Source: Paenibacillus thalictri
Lineage (GTDB): Bacteria; Bacillota; Bacilli; Paenibacillales; NBRC-103111
DNA: 64,000 bases
NCBI RefSeq assembly: GCF_004307995.1
Contig: NZ_SIRE01000005.1
Span: 372,001-436,000 of the forward strand
Direction: 5' to 3'
Below the pieces are notes generated by a model. That model saw nothing but the letters and a program-made list of their open reading frames with translations, had not been told where the DNA came from and did no database searches. Shown piece by piece: positions 43,608 to 51,196 of the stretch. The translations under genes and the position numbers were made by a program. Position 1 is the first letter of the stretch; every line of letters starts with the position of its first letter.

Positions 43608-44288
43608 ATGGAAAGCTCCTGCGGTAGTGTACTTTGGTTTACCGGTCTCTCGGGCTCGGGTAAAACAACAACGGCGCAGCATCTTTACAAGTTACTGAAA
43701 GCGGAAGGAAGGTCTGTCGAGCTGCTGGATGGTGACGAACTGCGCACGGCAATTTGCCGGGGGCTCGGATTCAGTCGCGAGGACCGGCTGGAAAATATAC
43801 GCCGCATCGCCTACGTCGCAAACCTGCTGTCCAAACACGGCGTTACCGTTCTCGTTTCGGCGATTACGCCATACCGTGAAATGCGGGAGTATTTGCGCAA
43901 GCACGTTGCCGGGTATGTGGAAATTTACGTCAAATGTCCGCTGTCCGTTTGTGAGGCCAGAGATGTCAAAGGGCTGTACGCTAAAGCCCGGCGTCAGGAA
44001 ATTAGGATGTTTACAGGAATTTCCGATAGCTATGAGGAGCCCGAACAAGCGGATATCGTCATTGATACTGTACATCAAACCGTTCAAGACAATGTTTTGC
44101 ATATTACGGAAAAGATTAATGACATTAATCACCTTGCTTTTAGCGGTGGGAAACTGGGATTGGCGCGGGAACAAGCTGCTGTCGGCAAGGCCGATAAGAT
44201 CGGTAAGACCGACAAAGCCGATAAGGGCACGCGAGGGGCGACCGGTTCAGCAGCCGGGGTTGGCCGTTTGCCTGGGGGAGATCGCTGA
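43608..44288 (+). CDS. cysC: Adenylyl-sulfate (APS) kinase-like protein
   Basis: About 226 residues. Family hallmarks are present: Walker A GLSGSGKTT (13-21), FSREDRLENIRRI (55-67), a SAITPYREMREYLR loop and CEARDVKGLYAKARRQEI with FTGISDSYEEPE. True APS kinases phosphorylate APS to PAPS. The usual DGDN is DGDE (41-44), and the C-terminus adds ~45 residues with Lys-Asp repeats (KADKIGKTDKADK), so the substrate may differ. The ATG at 43608 follows AAGGAGG; upstream frame is MITE sequence. TGATG couples it to the next gene. Confidence 0.82.
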   Translation: MESSCGSVLWFTGLSGSGKTTTAQHLYKLLKAEGRSVELLDGDELRTAICRGLGFSREDRLENIRRIAYVANLLSKHGVTVLVSAITPYREMREYLRKHVAGYVEIYVKCPLSVCEARDVKGLYAKARRQEIRMFTGISDSYEEPEQADIVIDTVHQTVQDNVLHITEKINDINHLAFSGGKLGLAREQAAVGKADKIGKTDKADKGTRGATGSAAGVGRLPGGDR

Positions 44289-45709
44289 TGAAAATCATCA
44301 TGATCTCGCTTGATACGTTAAGAGCAGACCGGCTTGGGTGTTACGGTTACGGCAAACCGACGTCGCCGCACATCGACAGGATCGCTTCCGAAGGGGTTCT
44401 TATGGAGCGTGCTTATGCCTCGGATATTCCGACGGAAGTTGCCCATTCGGCTATTTTTTCCGGCAATATCGGGCTCACGACCGGACTGGTTTCGCACGGC
44501 TCGGAACTCACTCACCTGCCTAAATCGTTTGATTGGCTGCCGACCAAGCTAAAAGCCGCCGGGTTTGTTACCGGCGCTGTCGACAATTTGTACAATCTGA
44601 AGGAATGGTTCGCCCGGGGGTACAGGCATTATATCAACAGCTCCGGAAAGAAGCGGTGGATTGACGGGCGGACGGTGAACGATCTGGCTATTCCGTGGAT
44701 CCGCGGCCATAAGGATGAAGATTTCTTTTTGTTTTTGCATTATTGGGATGCCCATACCCCGTATTTGCCTCCGGAGCCCTATACGGATTTGTTTTACGGA
44801 GAAGGCCGGGATCCGTTTGGGCCCAGCAATCCAAGCATGAACCGGGCGTATTCGCATCCGGCATATCCTTTTTTCAAACATCACCATTACAACTTGCTCG
44901 GACCGGTAACGGATGCGGAATATGTGAATGCGCTGTATGATGCGGAAATTCGCTATTTGGACGATTTGCTCCGCGAGTTGGACGAAGTGTTGGAGCATGA
45001 AGGCATCCGTGAGGAAACGCTGCTGATTTTGTTCGGCGATCATGGGGAAAGCCTTACCGAACATGATATTTTCTGGGATCACTGCGGTCTTTACGAGCAA
45101 ACCGTGCATGTCCCGGTTATTATGCGATGGCCCGGGCGTATCCCCGAAGCTAGACGGGTTCCAGGTTTCGTGCAGCATGCGGATCTGATGCCTACCGTCT
45201 TGGAGGCGATTGCGGAGGAAACCCCGATCGGCATCGACCTCACATCGTTAACGTTGTCCGGCAAGCTGGACGGACGCAGCTTATGGCCGGCAATTCGCGG
45301 TGACAGCGCGGGAACGATGGACGAAGTGTATTTAAGCGAATGTGCTTGGCAGGCAGCGAGAGCAATTCGGACGGAGCAATACAAGCTGATCCGCTACTAC
45401 GATGCCGGGCCATTCCGGCGTCCTTCGGCAGAGCTTTATGATTTGCGGCAGGATCCGGAGGAAACCGTCAATTTGGCGGACCGGCTGCCGGAGTTGGCTG
45501 CAGAGCTGGAAGAGCGGATAAACACTTTTGTAGGGCAAAAGCTGAAGGGACGTCCGGATCCGATGATGGTGCAGATTCAACAAGCGCAGCTGCCGTTTCG
45601 CCGGAGAATCGAAATGATTCTGGGCGCTGTCGGTTTATCTTGGGAGTCATGGATGGCTGATCCGCAGCGTGAGCGGTATGACGTTTTGGAGGGCGCCCGA
45701 AGGAAATGA
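44288..45709 (+). CDS. Sulfatase-superfamily hydrolase with Thr at the nucleophile position
   Basis: A 473-residue cytosolic enzyme of the alkaline phosphatase superfamily. Metal ligands are recognisable in ISLDTLRADRLGCYG (Asp9) and GDHGESLTEHD. When aligned without gaps to the sulfatase at 46097 through the shared SG58-59, the formylglycine Cys49 of that protein falls on Thr49 here (IPTEVAHSAIFSG). The C-x-P-S-R motif is absent, so it cannot be a formylglycine sulfatase. Thr is the nucleophile in other branches of the superfamily that act on phosphate esters. It is translationally coupled to the APS-kinase-like gene and ends the operon. Confidence 0.82.
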   Translation: MKIIMISLDTLRADRLGCYGYGKPTSPHIDRIASEGVLMERAYASDIPTEVAHSAIFSGNIGLTTGLVSHGSELTHLPKSFDWLPTKLKAAGFVTGAVDNLYNLKEWFARGYRHYINSSGKKRWIDGRTVNDLAIPWIRGHKDEDFFLFLHYWDAHTPYLPPEPYTDLFYGEGRDPFGPSNPSMNRAYSHPAYPFFKHHHYNLLGPVTDAEYVNALYDAEIRYLDDLLRELDEVLEHEGIREETLLILFGDHGESLTEHDIFWDHCGLYEQTVHVPVIMRWPGRIPEARRVPGFVQHADLMPTVLEAIAEETPIGIDLTSLTLSGKLDGRSLWPAIRGDSAGTMDEVYLSECAWQAARAIRTEQYKLIRYYDAGPFRRPSAELYDLRQDPEETVNLADRLPELAAELEERINTFVGQKLKGRPDPMMVQIQQAQLPFRRRIEMILGAVGLSWESWMADPQRERYDVLEGARRK

Positions 45710-45727
45710 ATAAACTAAATGATGGAG

Positions 45728-45763
45728 CCGTACCGCTATTTAAGTGGTGCGGTGATTTTTTTT
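45728..45763 (+). terminator. Terminator after the sulfatase-like gene
   Basis: CCGTACCGC (45728-45736) pairs with GTGGTGCGG (45744-45752, two G-U), followed by TGA and eight T. Confidence 0.8.
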
Positions 45764-45841
45764 ATCCGGGGAGGAAATAACCAAGGGATGTGAAAGTCTG
45801 CTAAAGTTTCGCGCTTTATTTAATGTAGTTAAATAAAAAAA

Positions 45842-45951
45842 GTTAACATAACAAAAATTATGTATTCTCGAAGTGAATACAAGTATAATGGTACAGGACT
45901 GCATTTTTCAGATTAGCTGACAACACGGGTACAAGTCATGTTTTTGACCGT
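45842..45951 (+). repeat. Conserved 110-bp noncoding element, copy 2
   Basis: The partner of 36321-36430, aligned with no gap. It contains the palindrome at 45846, TATAAT at 45884-45889 (same offset as in copy 1) and the ATGTTTTTG block. It lies in the 387-base gap before the canonical sulfatase; the remaining ~145 bases to the start codon show no other feature. Confidence 0.75.
45846..45863. repeat. dif-like palindrome, copy C
   Basis: ACATAA-CAAAAA-TTATGT at the start of the second 110-bp element, preceded by GTTA exactly as in copy B. Confidence 0.6.
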
Positions 45952-46096
45952 CATGCACTTTACAATGTAAAAAAAGGTTGATAAAATTTCAAACTTATCA
46001 GCATCGATTCGTTGCAGTACAATGAACCATGCTGGCGGAAAGCGCTATCAGCAGAGACATTTCATACATCGTCATACAGGGGGGTTAAACGTACAT

Positions 46097-47554
46097 ATGA
46101 GAATGATTTATATCGATATCGATTCACTCCGTCCGGACCATATGGGCTGTTACGGCTATCAGCGGAACACGACGCCACATATCGATTCGATTGCTGCCGA
46201 AGGGGCCAGGTTTAACGATTGCTACTGTGCTTCATCACCTTGCGTACCTTCGCGTGCGAGCTTTATGTCGGGCAGATTTGGCGTGAATCACGGCGCGCTG
46301 ACGCATTGGGGGCCTGGCTGCGATTTCGATTATCCGGAAGGAGACGGCCACTCCGAAGAAATTCCGTTCCTGACGAGATATTTGCGTAAAGCCGGAATGA
46401 AGACGGTTACTTTTTCATCTTTTGGCGACAGGCATCATGCCTGGTGGTATTTCGCCGGTTGGAACGAAGTGCACAGCCACTCGCTGAAGGAAGGCAACGA
46501 AGATGCCGACGAAGTAAACGCAGCGGTCATCCCTTGGCTGAAGGCGCACGGGAAAGAGGACAACTACTTCTTGCACATCCAGTATTGGGACCCGCATACG
46601 TTGTATACTTATCCGAAAGAATATGCGGATCAATGGAACGGCACGCCTGTGAAAGCGTTCCCGGATGAACAAACGATTGCTGAGCACCAGCACGACAGCT
46701 TCCCGCGTTCGGCGACATTCCTGCATTGGGCCGACCGTTTCCCGGAGACGATGCCGGGGCAAATCGGCAATCGCGAAGACTTCGCTCATCTGCTAAACGG
46801 GTACGACGGCGGGATCAGCTACATGGACCGGCATATCGGCCAACTGCTCGATACGCTCACCGAGCTTGGCATCCGCGACGAAGTGTGTTTTATTATTAGC
46901 GCAGACCACGCGGAATCTCTGGGTGAGCATGGCGTCTACATGGAACACGGCAATGCTTCCGAGTCTGTACATCATATCCCGTTGATTGTCAAAATTCCTG
47001 GAGTGACGCAGCCGGGTCAAGTGGTTGACGGTTTCGTCTACAATGTCGATGTGATCGCATCCATTGCCGATTTGGCCGGATTGCCGGTGCCGTCCGGCTG
47101 GGATGGAGCGTCGTTCGCGCCTGCTTTGCGGGGCGAGCATTGGCAGGGCAGGGATTATCTCGTGATGGACCACGCCTTGTATGTGTGCCAGCGTGCCGTT
47201 CGTGACCGCAAATGGTCGTTTATCCGCACTTACCATGAAGGACTGTACGATTTTCCCCAGGTCGCTTTATATGACATGGAGAGCGATCCGTATCAAACGA
47301 CCAACGTCGCGGAACAGTATCCGGATGTCGTTCGGGAGATGGACCACCGCCTGATGGAATGGATGCAGACGCACATCTACAGCGCAGGGAGCAAAATCGA
47401 TCCATTGCAAAAAGTGGTCGAAACCGGGCCGTGGAAATACATGACGGTAGGCGAGTGGATGCGCCGGCTGCAGCGGGACGGCTGGGAGGACGCTGCACAA
47501 GATTTGGCCGGAAAATACGGCGCAGAAAGCTTGAAATCCGCTTACGGCGCGTAA
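46097..47554 (+). CDS. Formylglycine-type sulfatase
   Basis: About 485 residues. The signature C49-V-P-S-R53 in SSPCVPSRASFMSGR is the canonical site where Cys is converted to formylglycine; metal ligands lie in YIDIDSLRPDHMGCYG and SADHAESLGEHG. It hydrolyses a sulfate ester, probably in the cytoplasm since no signal peptide is seen. The ATG at 46097 follows AGGGGG; the frame is open upstream to 46022. No maturase gene is in the window. It heads an operon with a sulfonate-type ABC transporter. Confidence 0.88.
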   Translation: MRMIYIDIDSLRPDHMGCYGYQRNTTPHIDSIAAEGARFNDCYCASSPCVPSRASFMSGRFGVNHGALTHWGPGCDFDYPEGDGHSEEIPFLTRYLRKAGMKTVTFSSFGDRHHAWWYFAGWNEVHSHSLKEGNEDADEVNAAVIPWLKAHGKEDNYFLHIQYWDPHTLYTYPKEYADQWNGTPVKAFPDEQTIAEHQHDSFPRSATFLHWADRFPETMPGQIGNREDFAHLLNGYDGGISYMDRHIGQLLDTLTELGIRDEVCFIISADHAESLGEHGVYMEHGNASESVHHIPLIVKIPGVTQPGQVVDGFVYNVDVIASIADLAGLPVPSGWDGASFAPALRGEHWQGRDYLVMDHALYVCQRAVRDRKWSFIRTYHEGLYDFPQVALYDMESDPYQTTNVAEQYPDVVREMDHRLMEWMQTHIYSAGSKIDPLQKVVETGPWKYMTVGEWMRRLQRDGWEDAAQDLAGKYGAESLKSAYGA

Positions 47555-47594
47555 TGGTACTGCCGAACTGAAAATCGAAGAGGAAGGTACGCTC

Positions 47595-48404
47595 ATGAAT
47601 ACACAAACTTCAGTTCAACTAAGAAAAAAGCAAGTGCCGATATGGAATCGGATTTCCCCCAATATTATGGTGTTTGTCTCGCTTGTGCTTGGTCTTATCG
47701 TATGGACGCTGCTGGCGGCGATTCCTACGGTGGGCGCCATTATATCCAGTCCGCTGACGATTATTAAAACATTCGGCACGGAACTGGCGAGCGGCCGACT
47801 CTGGAGCAACATCTGGGCCAGCGTGCTGCGGGTATTGGGAGGTTTCTCGCTTGGCTTGCTCCTGGCGATTCCGGTTGCTTTCCTGATGGGCTGGTATCGC
47901 ACTTTGCGCGGATTAATCGAGCCGTGGATCCAGTTTTTCCGGACCATTCCGCCGATCGCACTGATCCCATTGGTCATCGTTGCGCAAGGCGTCGGGGAAG
48001 GAGCTAAAATTTCCGTCATCTTTGTTGCGACCTTCCTGGTTATGGTCATCTCGATCTATCAAGGCGTGCGTAATGTGGACGTGACACTCGTGAAAGCGGC
48101 ACGTGTACTTGGCGCAACGGACCGCGACATTTTTCTGGAAGTCGTTGTGCCGGCATCGTTTCCGTATATTTTGGTAGGCGTACGCCTTGGTCTGGCCAGC
48201 GCCTGGACGACACTTGTCGCCGCCGAGCTGACCGGCGCTTCCAAAGGGCTGGGCAACATGATTATGGAGGCGGGTCTGTACTTCCGGATGGATCTGATCA
48301 TCTTGGGCATCATTGTGATCGGTTTGATCGGTTATGCGATGGACAAAGGGGTACTTTACTTGGAGAGGAAGCTGACAGGATGGCAAGAGCTGCGGAAATC
48401 GTAA
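47595..48404 (+). CDS. Nitrate/sulfonate/taurine-type ABC transporter permease
   Basis: A 269-residue SsuC/TauC-like permease with six membrane segments and the EAA-type loop VKAARVLGATDRDIFLEVVVP. It would carry a small anion such as an alkanesulfonate or sulfate ester across the membrane. RBS GAGGAAGG precedes the ATG. It overlaps the ATPase gene by 25 bases. Confidence 0.88.
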   Translation: MNTQTSVQLRKKQVPIWNRISPNIMVFVSLVLGLIVWTLLAAIPTVGAIISSPLTIIKTFGTELASGRLWSNIWASVLRVLGGFSLGLLLAIPVAFLMGWYRTLRGLIEPWIQFFRTIPPIALIPLVIVAQGVGEGAKISVIFVATFLVMVISIYQGVRNVDVTLVKAARVLGATDRDIFLEVVVPASFPYILVGVRLGLASAWTTLVAAELTGASKGLGNMIMEAGLYFRMDLIILGIIVIGLIGYAMDKGVLYLERKLTGWQELRKS

Positions 48405-49195
48405 ATGCCGTAACAAGCGGCCGGCCCAAGATCGAAATTGCCGGTTTGGCCAAATCGTATCAAGGCCGCCAAGGAGACGTCATTGCGCTGCAAAACGTTA
48501 ATCTGACGATTCAGCCCAATGAATTCGTCTGCGTTGTCGGTCCAAGCGGCTGCGGCAAAACAACGCTGCTGAACATTATCGCGGGCCTGGAGGACGCCTC
48601 TTCGGGTTCGGTCAAGGTGGACGGCCGCGAAGTGATCGGGCCGGGTAAAGAAAGAGGCGTCGTGTTCCAGCAATATGCGCTTTTTCCTTGGAAAACGGTG
48701 CTGAAAAACGTCGAATTCGGCTTGAAGTTGAAAGGGATGAGCAAACGCGAGCGCCGGGAAAAAGCCGAGATGTATATCGAGCTTGTCGGCCTGAAGGACT
48801 TCGTCCATGCCTACCCGAAAGAGCTGTCGGGCGGCATGAAGCAGCGGGTGGCGATTGCCAGAGCGTATGCGGCCCAACCGGAGGTGCTGCTGATGGATGA
48901 ACCGTTTGGCGCGCTTGATGCCCAGACCCGGGCGCAGCTTCAGGAGGAACTGCTGCATACGTGGGATACGGAGAAGAAGACATGCTTTTTCATTACGCAC
49001 GATGTGGAGGAAGCCGTCATCCTCGCGCAAAAGGTCATCATCATGAGCGCCAGACCCGGCAGAATCAAGGAAATCATCGATGTCGACATTCCGTATCCGC
49101 GCAACCAAGAAACCAAGCTCAGCGAGCGTTTCACGCAAATCAGAAACGAAATCTGGGCTAAGGTATACAAAGAATACTTGGAAGTAAAAAAATGA
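48380..49195 (+). CDS. Nitrate/sulfonate/taurine-type ABC transporter ATPase
   Basis: A 271-residue ABC ATPase: Walker A GPSGCGKTT, Q-loop FQQYALFPW, signature LSGGMKQRVAIARA, Walker B VLLMDEPFGALD and the switch His in THDVEEA. SsuB/TauB family by sequence. It drives uptake together with the permease before it and the binding protein after it. Confidence 0.92.
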   Translation: MARAAEIVNAVTSGRPKIEIAGLAKSYQGRQGDVIALQNVNLTIQPNEFVCVVGPSGCGKTTLLNIIAGLEDASSGSVKVDGREVIGPGKERGVVFQQYALFPWKTVLKNVEFGLKLKGMSKRERREKAEMYIELVGLKDFVHAYPKELSGGMKQRVAIARAYAAQPEVLLMDEPFGALDAQTRAQLQEELLHTWDTEKKTCFFITHDVEEAVILAQKVIIMSARPGRIKEIIDVDIPYPRNQETKLSERFTQIRNEIWAKVYKEYLEVKK

Positions 49196-49208
49196 AAAGG
49201 GGATGTAT

Positions 49209-50330
49209 TTGAACATGTTATCTTTTATCGGCAAATCCAAACGCAAGTTAACTACCGGGGCGCTGCTGCTTTCCACCTTGCTTATGCTCAGCGCTTGCGG
49301 CACAAACGGCTCCGGCGCTTCAGCGGGAGGCTCGGCACCGGCACCTGACGCGGGTAAAAGCCAAGCTGCCGCACCGGCCGCCTCCGCTCCTGCGCAAGCA
49401 CCCGCTTCTGCGCCTAAAGACGTTGCGCCGATTAATGTGGCGTATATGCCGGATATGCACGGTGCGACTCCAATTGTGCTTGGCGAAGAAAAGGGATATT
49501 TTAAAGAAGCGGGTTTGAAAGTTAATGCCGTTAAGTTCCTTAGCGGTCCGCCGGAATTCCAAGCGATGGCATCGGGTGATATCGATATCGCATATATCGG
49601 ACCTGGCGCTACCTTCCTCTCCGCGCAAGGCAAAGGCAACATCATCGCGATCGACAGCTTGAATACCGGCGATATGGTGTATGCAACGAAAAAATCGAAC
49701 ATCAAAGATTGGAAAGATTTGAAAGGGAAAACCGTCGGCGTACCGAAAGGCACTTCCGGTGAAATGATCCTCAACCTGGGTATCGAAAAGGGCGGTCTCA
49801 AGCCGTCCGACGTCAACATCGTCAACATGGACGTAGCGGGAGCGGTATCCGCTTATGTATCCGGTAAAGTGGACGCAGTGGCGATCTGGTCGCCGTACAC
49901 GGCGGAGATCGAAAAGCAGGTCGGCAAAGACAACATCGTGAAGCTTGGCGACAACAAAACATTTTTCCCGGAATATGTATTCCCGCAAAGCTGGGTTGTC
50001 AATCCGAAGTTCCTGAAGGAAAAACCTGAAGTGGTCGAAAGATTCCTGCAAGCCTGGGCCAAAGCCAACGATTACCGGATGAAAAACATCGACGAATCGA
50101 TCAAGCTGACCGCCAAATTTACGCAAGTGCCGGAAGACTCGCTGAAAGCGCAAGTGGAAACAACCGAGTGGATCGATTCGAAAAAACAAATCGACTACTT
50201 CAAAGACGGTACAGTGTTCAAATGGTATGAGAATTTGGAAAAATTGTTTGTGGCCGGTGAAAAACTGACTGAAGTTGTTCCGGCTGATAAATTCGTCAGC
50301 AAAGATCTATACCTAAAAGTCATTAAATAA
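49209..50330 (+). CDS. Sulfonate-type ABC transporter solute-binding lipoprotein
   Basis: About 373 residues, SsuA/TauA-like. The signal peptide ends in LSAC, followed by an Ala/Pro-rich linker and the fold opening NVAYMPDMHGATPIVLGEEKG; GPGATFLSAQGKG is the ligand-loop region. AAAGGGG favours the TTG at 49209 or the ATG at 49215 over the ATG at 49203. Last gene of the sulfatase operon, followed by a terminator. The gene for an SsuD-type monooxygenase is absent, so the ligand may be a sulfate ester for the sulfatase. Confidence 0.88.
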   Translation: MNMLSFIGKSKRKLTTGALLLSTLLMLSACGTNGSGASAGGSAPAPDAGKSQAAAPAASAPAQAPASAPKDVAPINVAYMPDMHGATPIVLGEEKGYFKEAGLKVNAVKFLSGPPEFQAMASGDIDIAYIGPGATFLSAQGKGNIIAIDSLNTGDMVYATKKSNIKDWKDLKGKTVGVPKGTSGEMILNLGIEKGGLKPSDVNIVNMDVAGAVSAYVSGKVDAVAIWSPYTAEIEKQVGKDNIVKLGDNKTFFPEYVFPQSWVVNPKFLKEKPEVVERFLQAWAKANDYRMKNIDESIKLTAKFTQVPEDSLKAQVETTEWIDSKKQIDYFKDGTVFKWYENLEKLFVAGEKLTEVVPADKFVSKDLYLKVIK

Positions 50331-50350
50331 CAGACGTAACGCCGCTTGAT

Positions 50351-50395
50351 AAAAGCCGATCTTTCCTACACCTTAGGATGATCGGCTTTTTGTTG
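50351..50395 (+). terminator. Terminator of the sulfatase/ABC operon
   Basis: AAAAGCCGATC (50351-50361) pairs with GATCGGCTTTT (50380-50390) and is followed by TGTTGTTTTT. Confidence 0.88.
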
Positions 50396-50497
50396 TTTTT
50401 GCATCATGTTTTGTTCATGAATGGAAAATATGATTGATCCATGGAGGCAGCGGCGCAAGCGTTTCATGTGGAAATGTGCATGAGGCGCTTGCGCCGT

Positions 50498-51196
50498 TTA
50501 TTTGTGGCGCAGCGGGTTTTTGCGGAACAGGTGGGTAACATTGAGCTCCTGGAGCAGGTGAATGACTTCTTTGGTGCGGTTTTTGTTGAATTTTTTCAGG
50601 ATGCCGTTGATTTGCGATTTGATCGTGGACATTTCCACTTTGCGTGTTTTGGCGATATCGGTGAGCTTCTGATCCTGCAGGAGCAGTTCGATCACTTCCA
50701 TCTCGGTGGGCGTCAGTTGGGCAAGAATCGTCATGGCCTCGAACATTTTTGCTTCGCTGCGTTTGATTCGCGTAAACTCATTGCGGATTTTGTAGGCGAT
50801 TTCCGGACGGATTGGGGAATTGCCCGCTCTCGCCGCACGAATGCTGTTCATGATTTCACGCGGTTTTGCGGTTTTTAATACATAATCGACGGCTCCGGCT
50901 TCAAACGCGTTAAACACGGTTTCATCGTCTTCATGTACGGTAAGAAAAACGATTCGGATGTCAGGCCACTGCTCCATAATCCGTTTGGCCGCAAAGATGC
51001 CGTCGTGTTTGACGTCCATCTCGATATCCATCAGCATGACATGGGGCTTGTAGGTTTCGGCCAGCTCGAACGCTTCACTGCCGCTGGCGGCGATACCGAC
51101 CAGCGACAAACCTTCCTCATTGCGTACCAGCTCGGCAAAATGCTCCCTTAATACATCCAAATCCTCGGCGATTACAACTCGAATCGGTTCTGTCAT
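50498..51196 (-). CDS. Response regulator, LuxR-like output domain
   Basis: A 232-residue regulator: receiver domain with phospho-acceptor D57 (VMLMDIEMD) and a C-terminal helix-turn-helix near residues 160-215 (TPTEMEVIELLLQDQKLTDI). Its start overlaps the stop of the kinase gene by four bases, so the two are a coupled pair. Targets are not known; the FGGY kinase and sulfatase operons are the nearest candidates. Confidence 0.88.
   Translation of the reverse strand: MTEPIRVVIAEDLDVLREHFAELVRNEEGLSLVGIAASGSEAFELAETYKPHVMLMDIEMDVKHDGIFAAKRIMEQWPDIRIVFLTVHEDDETVFNAFEAGAVDYVLKTAKPREIMNSIRAARAGNSPIRPEIAYKIRNEFTRIKRSEAKMFEAMTILAQLTPTEMEVIELLLQDQKLTDIAKTRKVEMSTIKSQINGILKKFNKNRTKEVIHLLQELNVTHLFRKNPLRHK

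Noticed and set aside
36321..45951. A 9.5-kb mobile module bounded by Xer sites
   Set aside because: The similarity extends 110 bp beyond the palindromes with blockwise conservation, and the 6-bp centres differ, so shared regulation is the simpler reading.
48356..49828. Long open frame on the minus strand across the sulfonate-type ABC genes
   Set aside because: It lies opposite two well-supported ABC transporter genes, has no family resemblance and no ribosome binding site; other long antisense frames (4742-5671, 8746-9939) are shadows of the same kind.
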